Positions 62,801 to 64,000 of a stretch of DNA of 64,000 bases are shown piece after piece. Position numbers and translations under genes: made by a program. Each line of letters opens with the position of its first letter. The first letter of the stretch is position 1. Source of the DNA: Pseudomonas hunanensis (GTDB lineage Bacteria > Pseudomonadota > Gammaproteobacteria > Pseudomonadales > Pseudomonadaceae); the NCBI RefSeq assembly GCF_013393325.1, contig NZ_QJRC01000095.1, forward strand, positions 682,001 to 746,000, read 5' to 3'. The notes beneath the pieces were generated by a model. It ran no database searches and was not told the origin of the DNA. It was given only the letters and a program-made list of their open reading frames with translations.

Positions 62801-64000
62801 CGGCAACGTGATGGACAACGACAGCGACCCCGACACCATCAACATCATCGTGCCGGAAACCCTCGAAGTGCTGGCGTTCTGGAGCGGCGACGGGCCATTG
62901 CCAGGCAGCCCCACCGCAGTCGGGCAAACGTTGCGCGGCCAGTACGGCGACCTGACCCTGAACGCCGACGGCAGCTGGAGCTACGTGCTCGACAACAGCC
63001 TGGCAACGGTGCAGGCACTGCGTGTCAGCGGCCAAACCCTGGTGGACAACTTCACCTACCTGCTCACCGACCTCTGGGGCGGCACCGCCAACGGCCTGCT
63101 GAGCATTACCATCGACGGCCGCAACGACGTCCCGGTAGCCCACGATGACACCGCCATCGCCGTGGAAGCCGGCGGTGTGAACAATACCGGCGCGGGGGTA
63201 GACCCGCGCGGCAACGTGCTGGACAACGACACCGACGTGGACGGCGTGCAGTACGGTGAGAGCAAGACCGTGCTGCAGTACAGCGCCGAAAACGGCCAGA
63301 CCGCCAGCGCCGGCCAACTGCTGCAAGGCCTGTATGGCACCCTGCTGATCAGTGCTGACGGCAGTTACCAATACCTGGTCGACAACACCAACCCCATCGT
63401 GCAGGCCATGCGCAGTGCGAACGAAACATTACGCGAAGTGTTCACCTACCGCATGCGCGATACCGCTGGCGCCACCTCCGAGGCACGTCTGAGCGTGACC
63501 GTCCAGGGGGCCAACGACAACCCGGTGGCCCGCGATGACAGCAACACTGCCAGTGACCAGGTACCAGCGCCGCACACCAGCGGTAATGTGCTGCCCAACG
63601 ACAGCGACGTGGACGGCGGCGATAGCCTGACCGTCACGGGTATCCGCAGCGGCCAGGAAGGCGCCAGTGGCACTGCCGGTGTCATTGGCCAGCCCATCGC
63701 CGGCCGCTACGGCACCCTGGTGCTCAATGCCGACGGCAGCTACACCTACACCATCGACCTGAGCAACCGCGAGGTGCTGGCGGCGGCGGGCCTGGGGCAA
63801 GTGCTCCAGGACTATTTCACCTACACCGTCAGCGACCTGGCCGGTGCAACCGACCAGGCCCAGCTGACCATCACCCTGGATATTTCCACGCCTTACATTC
63901 CACCGGGGCCGTACCTGGACCGCGACAGCCAGGAAAGGTTGGGCGGCTTGCCGCTGCCGGAGGTTACGCCAGCGATCTACGTCACGCCGGTGGTGGAACA
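53826..64000 (+). CDS. Giant DUF4347/VCBS-repeat surface protein (partial, C-terminus beyond window)
   Basis: Open without stop from ATG 53826 to the right edge, at least 3391 residues. The N-terminal leader contains LALEQRILFDGAAAA (residues ~20-34), an LEPR-type motif found at the start of many such proteins; no classical signal peptide is visible. DUF4347 spans ~73-225 (NLVVIDARVENRD ... IQLYGCDVGAGSSGQALV). About 1600 residues of DUF11/Ig-like beta repeats follow, then an SdrD_B-like domain (~1876-1965, GTLWDDTRSATDSVTPDGP), a cadherin-like domain, and nine VCBS units (~2144-3351) of 125-160 residues carrying N-V-L-x-N-D-T-D-V-D. It is probably a secreted calcium-binding adhesin exported by the three genes upstream. 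Confidence 0.88.
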   Translation, partial: MDMKNRAGIGATLRPRSQTLALEQRILFDGAAAAAVDQQHSDPGHAEAKDTSHPAPTASEAQTTAAPAAQPRNLVVIDARVENRDQLVANLPAGTTALVVDAGQDAIAAISNTLAQLGKVDSIQVFSHGAAGQFTLGNQVFTQQSVEQLGERLSAWRGELNAGADIQLYGCDVGAGSSGQALVDELARWTGADVGASNNATGSQLAGGDWRLEVRSGDVDKTIALAASTLTSFQGLLADASPTASLGSSGAEVQLGEQFTFTVSFTNPSTQEGYAPYLDLFMPATGRDGNDGATFVSATYLGQAVNSFVITFDANGNASHPLAKDASGNALVINAASVGMKPGDQMVVLQLPYASVTNGQPSIDIQVTGLLSNLADTSYSDGAPNLTINARAGFEYGNDSLNNPVQDPSLVEASLHSFIITPTLLKVTQTVNMPEGETVTGPNYTRTQTVTVTPAPGQTLTNVTVTQTVPDQVHVSAITPGPGGTLTSVTLHDGTVLTDPALIAAALANPNAFVASYAIHYDSLSAASETQVSFYVPEIDANGRPVLDPTTGNPVTINFGTASVTGGWNPLDPRDRPLDPDGYPFSETGNGQGVTFVAKSITLLKQVDLQNDVGSVGLTPGDTLRYTMDVAISDFFAFGENILEQGQFTVTDQLGDGLTFSSANPPTLLLQGNGTSLSIALVFTQTVNADGSTTLVFDIAESIRQAIAGPGVAALFGDLYDDTEQNGATGLRIVYDATVDTTYTTDHPPHDQLNEGDSVGNNAIVAATVLRDALNIGGTQTDGSSTLSTIETSNVDIELTQVNGGNPPANGELRPGDVVTFTISYDLLIADYENFKLTAYLPLPLLDASGISWSFGTGVGQWSIGSGNTILDVPDSVTTGPGNSIVFDFGNYASGGLNGGTVQVRFTMVVGDQPFADQRELDVLAQSSQTTTVDKTVLVSSDVAVIESVAEPVLDIKHGVVSSSNGTVTGTTGSWNAPGTSGVPFGGSVTSLAAVDGNVSGIDGADTLRLATALKNTGGGGAYDVSTSITLPTGLAFVGGSLAAANLQIYRGDGILLVAGTDYSVNGSTITFLDANGQATLLAGRAGTASDLSGANVVVITYDVTVNDAILASSTLQSSAALTNYASVNGGQDFTPTDLVEVANQQVAAPGISKTYQNGSLSDDDSSAAHTTGSNLVVGESMTYDIVITLPEGVTSNLRLNDLIPPGLRLDPRFNGNLGYQLITTVAGSAALTADFNGSVSINPLTPDGSDGADLQLVFSSAGANADNVTGNNSFVIRLVLVASNVTGNQQGTTLNNGAQLVYSDPDGDTPNGATPVERNVVSAQQPSVSIVEPTLTVTQQITSTPVFGGYEDGDVVTFEIVITNTSGTNAFDISLLDGLPTELSGVSITGITYSGGATNNGGADFIIQGGQLISVSGANIDIANGGRIVLQLTGTVNATAAGEAAFANAVEVRWTSLDGSSNAIDTVNGERSGEDGLLNGGSLNDYRLASLLTFQVSNGVRISRVGGVTDTPPATNSSGVTDTSGVSETVVVGEIVRYRVAVLVPTGDNPDYQIRIELAAGLEFIPASLNNILIAFLSNTPTGLTTDATNLISSGTLSMPGNELSDVAQGINPDLSGAVPTGVFDINNGRLVITTHADGSQTVTFSLGNLINNEINDPDVEGVVLEFNVRVSNVASNQAGANLGVSAHEHVGLNGGVDRGKSDTLFERVVEPSFVNLDKSVIDVSPGNGTTNATVSVSFTQNGDVPAYNTHLADQFPNGSNYLVQSILLNGAALDLANLPAGVSFSDGTGISLGFDRLAPGDTVQVIYTVTLPNVTIADNAASSAVLTWTSLPTDFENNGWGGSLPAIAGGATGERNGQDGANGLNNYVLSEGAGMGVIQGTLWDDTRSATDSVTPDGPGLDGIDVTLTWAGDDGQFGTADDRTFTTVTANGGLYQFALLPSGSYLVAVAQDHQAAANNNFRLRIDSDTGTAANGLGGINLALGEGSTGTADAGYVHLNEAPVNTVADQQGLEDTVLHLTGLAISDVDVNAGNADGVMTITLSVLHGVLWQSATPPAANATPPAGAGRSLVLTGTLAELNALLAQLYYKGDQDFNTARTAETLTMVTNDQGNYGDHPLNGDGIPGQNPVDALTDTDVMNIIITPVNDAPIANADLAIAVEAGGFNNGDPGVNPTGNVLLNDTDVDIQTNGDVLTVTRIANNLTPGGVAVGDNLVTVLQGLYGTLVMRPNGGFQYIVDNDNPAVQALRTAGQFISEFFSYDIVDTGGLGSSAVLQINIHGANDTPIAHGDVATAIEAGGTNNSTPGQDAVGNVLDNDTDVDSPALGETKHVTTLRFDGPGGGRIIPLPSGGSTTMVANFGTLTLNTDGSYRYVVDNNNAAVQALSPGQTLVEQFSYQMADTDGLSSISVLVITIQGANDAPVAVDDHGTATAGASDGSPAPVNASGNVITGNGGVGADTDVDNLDQPTATQLKVDGVRSGLESTGGALTPVGAGSPAAIDGSVARLADNSLISGNFGQLILNQDGTYTFIVNSADPAIRALAAGQSLDVIFTYQIHDSGGLTDQAQLVITVTGVNDPPVVNAVSIDAIEAGGLNNAIAGVDPSGNISAAYSDPDGDTLSISGVLSPTGVTGILGQPLAGNYGSLVLDSQGNYRYVVDNANSAVQALRTDADRLTEVFQYSVSDGNGKTVTATFTVVIHGRNDTPIAANDSAIAVEAGGVNNGTPGQAGSGNALGNDLDVDAGDSKTLDGVYLGTLAAGGTFVQVGAGATQVAGSYGTLSIDANGNYVYTVNDSLAAVQALKAGESLVETFSYRMHDTEGASSQAQITITIEGRYDTPVAHDDLAYAVATDDDGNGGRNPTGNVLNNDTDVDANDSKTVTAVGVGEESSNPTLDPLTGSATVTTNYGTLTLNADGSYRFVVNSSDPDIIALGPLGFLIQRYTYQVTDGGGLSDTATLFVLIRGENQPPVANPDQGLAIEAGGLDNAIPGSNPSGNVMDNDSDPDTINIIVPETLEVLAFWSGDGPLPGSPTAVGQTLRGQYGDLTLNADGSWSYVLDNSLATVQALRVSGQTLVDNFTYLLTDLWGGTANGLLSITIDGRNDVPVAHDDTAIAVEAGGVNNTGAGVDPRGNVLDNDTDVDGVQYGESKTVLQYSAENGQTASAGQLLQGLYGTLLISADGSYQYLVDNTNPIVQAMRSANETLREVFTYRMRDTAGATSEARLSVTVQGANDNPVARDDSNTASDQVPAPHTSGNVLPNDSDVDGGDSLTVTGIRSGQEGASGTAGVIGQPIAGRYGTLVLNADGSYTYTIDLSNREVLAAAGLGQVLQDYFTYTVSDLAGATDQAQLTITLDISTPYIPPGPYLDRDSQERLGGLPLPEVTPAIYVTPVVE
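60258..63880 (+). repeat. Nine tandem VCBS repeats within the giant adhesin
   Basis: Units begin near 60258, 60667, 61075, 61548, 61925, 62326, 62714, 63124 and 63512, about 380-470 bases each. Each opens with N-D-x-P-V/I-A-x-x-D, has A-I/V-E-A-G-G-x-N-N in most, then GNVLxNDTDVD and YGTLxLNADGSYxYxVDN. Copies 3, 6 and 9 replace the E-A-G-G segment by other sequence. The array is degenerate at protein level, so it is old rather than freshly amplified. Confidence 0.85.

Noticed and set aside
60258..63880. Periodic ~400-base repeats considered as a CRISPR or satellite array
   Set aside because: The period is far too long for CRISPR, the DNA copies are divergent, and the reading frame is preserved as VCBS domains.

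Overview
The window looks like chromosomal DNA of a Pseudomonas, most likely the P. putida group. This is inferred from the GC-rich coding style, CusCBA, FadL/TodX, the SigF/NrsF-bufferin locus, MoxR/Bat genes and MocR/EamA pairs; no species-specific marker was seen. No tRNA, rRNA, CRISPR array or intact insertion sequence was found.

Layout. (1) 1-7.6 kb is an accessory stretch. It holds the tail of an ABC-three-component (ABC-3C) conflict system (nuclease-like effector, middle component, truncated DUF3732 ATPase) with a LexA-like box upstream; an EamA exporter; a MerR regulator divergent from an NAD-dependent reductase across a MerR-type promoter; a tyrosine recombinase broken by an internal deletion; an APH(6)-like kinase; a GNAT acetyltransferase; and a degraded gene end. 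(2) 7.7-11.4 kb has two DUF1254/DUF1214 exported proteins and an OsmC protein. (3) 11.5-17.8 kb is a copper/silver efflux operon (small metal-binding protein, cusC, cusB with a fused CusF domain, cusA). (4) 18-24.3 kb has a soluble PAS chemoreceptor, a candidate sRNA terminator, an AspT-type transporter, and fadL-DUF3313-araC. (5) 24.3-40 kb is a long minus-strand series: octaheme TPR cytochrome, moxR-DUF58-DUF4381-batA-batBC-batD, periplasmic HAD phosphatase, arylsulfatase, a membrane spermidine-synthase-like protein and an MscS channel. (6) 40-42.5 kb has a DUF1214 remnant and a divergent eamA/mocR pair. (7) 42.5-46.3 kb has nrsF-sigF facing the bufferin operon bufA-bufB-bufC-doxX, with GTAACC-N16-CGAA promoters on both sides. 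(8) 46.3-49.4 kb has a GlxA regulator, an SDR and a quinone reductase-like MDR. (9) 49.5-64 kb has two HlyD-type adaptors (one with a GAF-like region), a PqqD-like/M50/HlyD fusion, and a giant DUF4347-VCBS surface protein that runs off the window.

The most unusual systems are the adhesin locus at the right end, where no ABC ATPase is visible and a metalloprotease is fused to the exporter; the edge-truncated, possibly SOS-linked ABC-3C operon; and the SigF-bufferin locus, where the sigma factor's own promoter overlaps its longest start codon.
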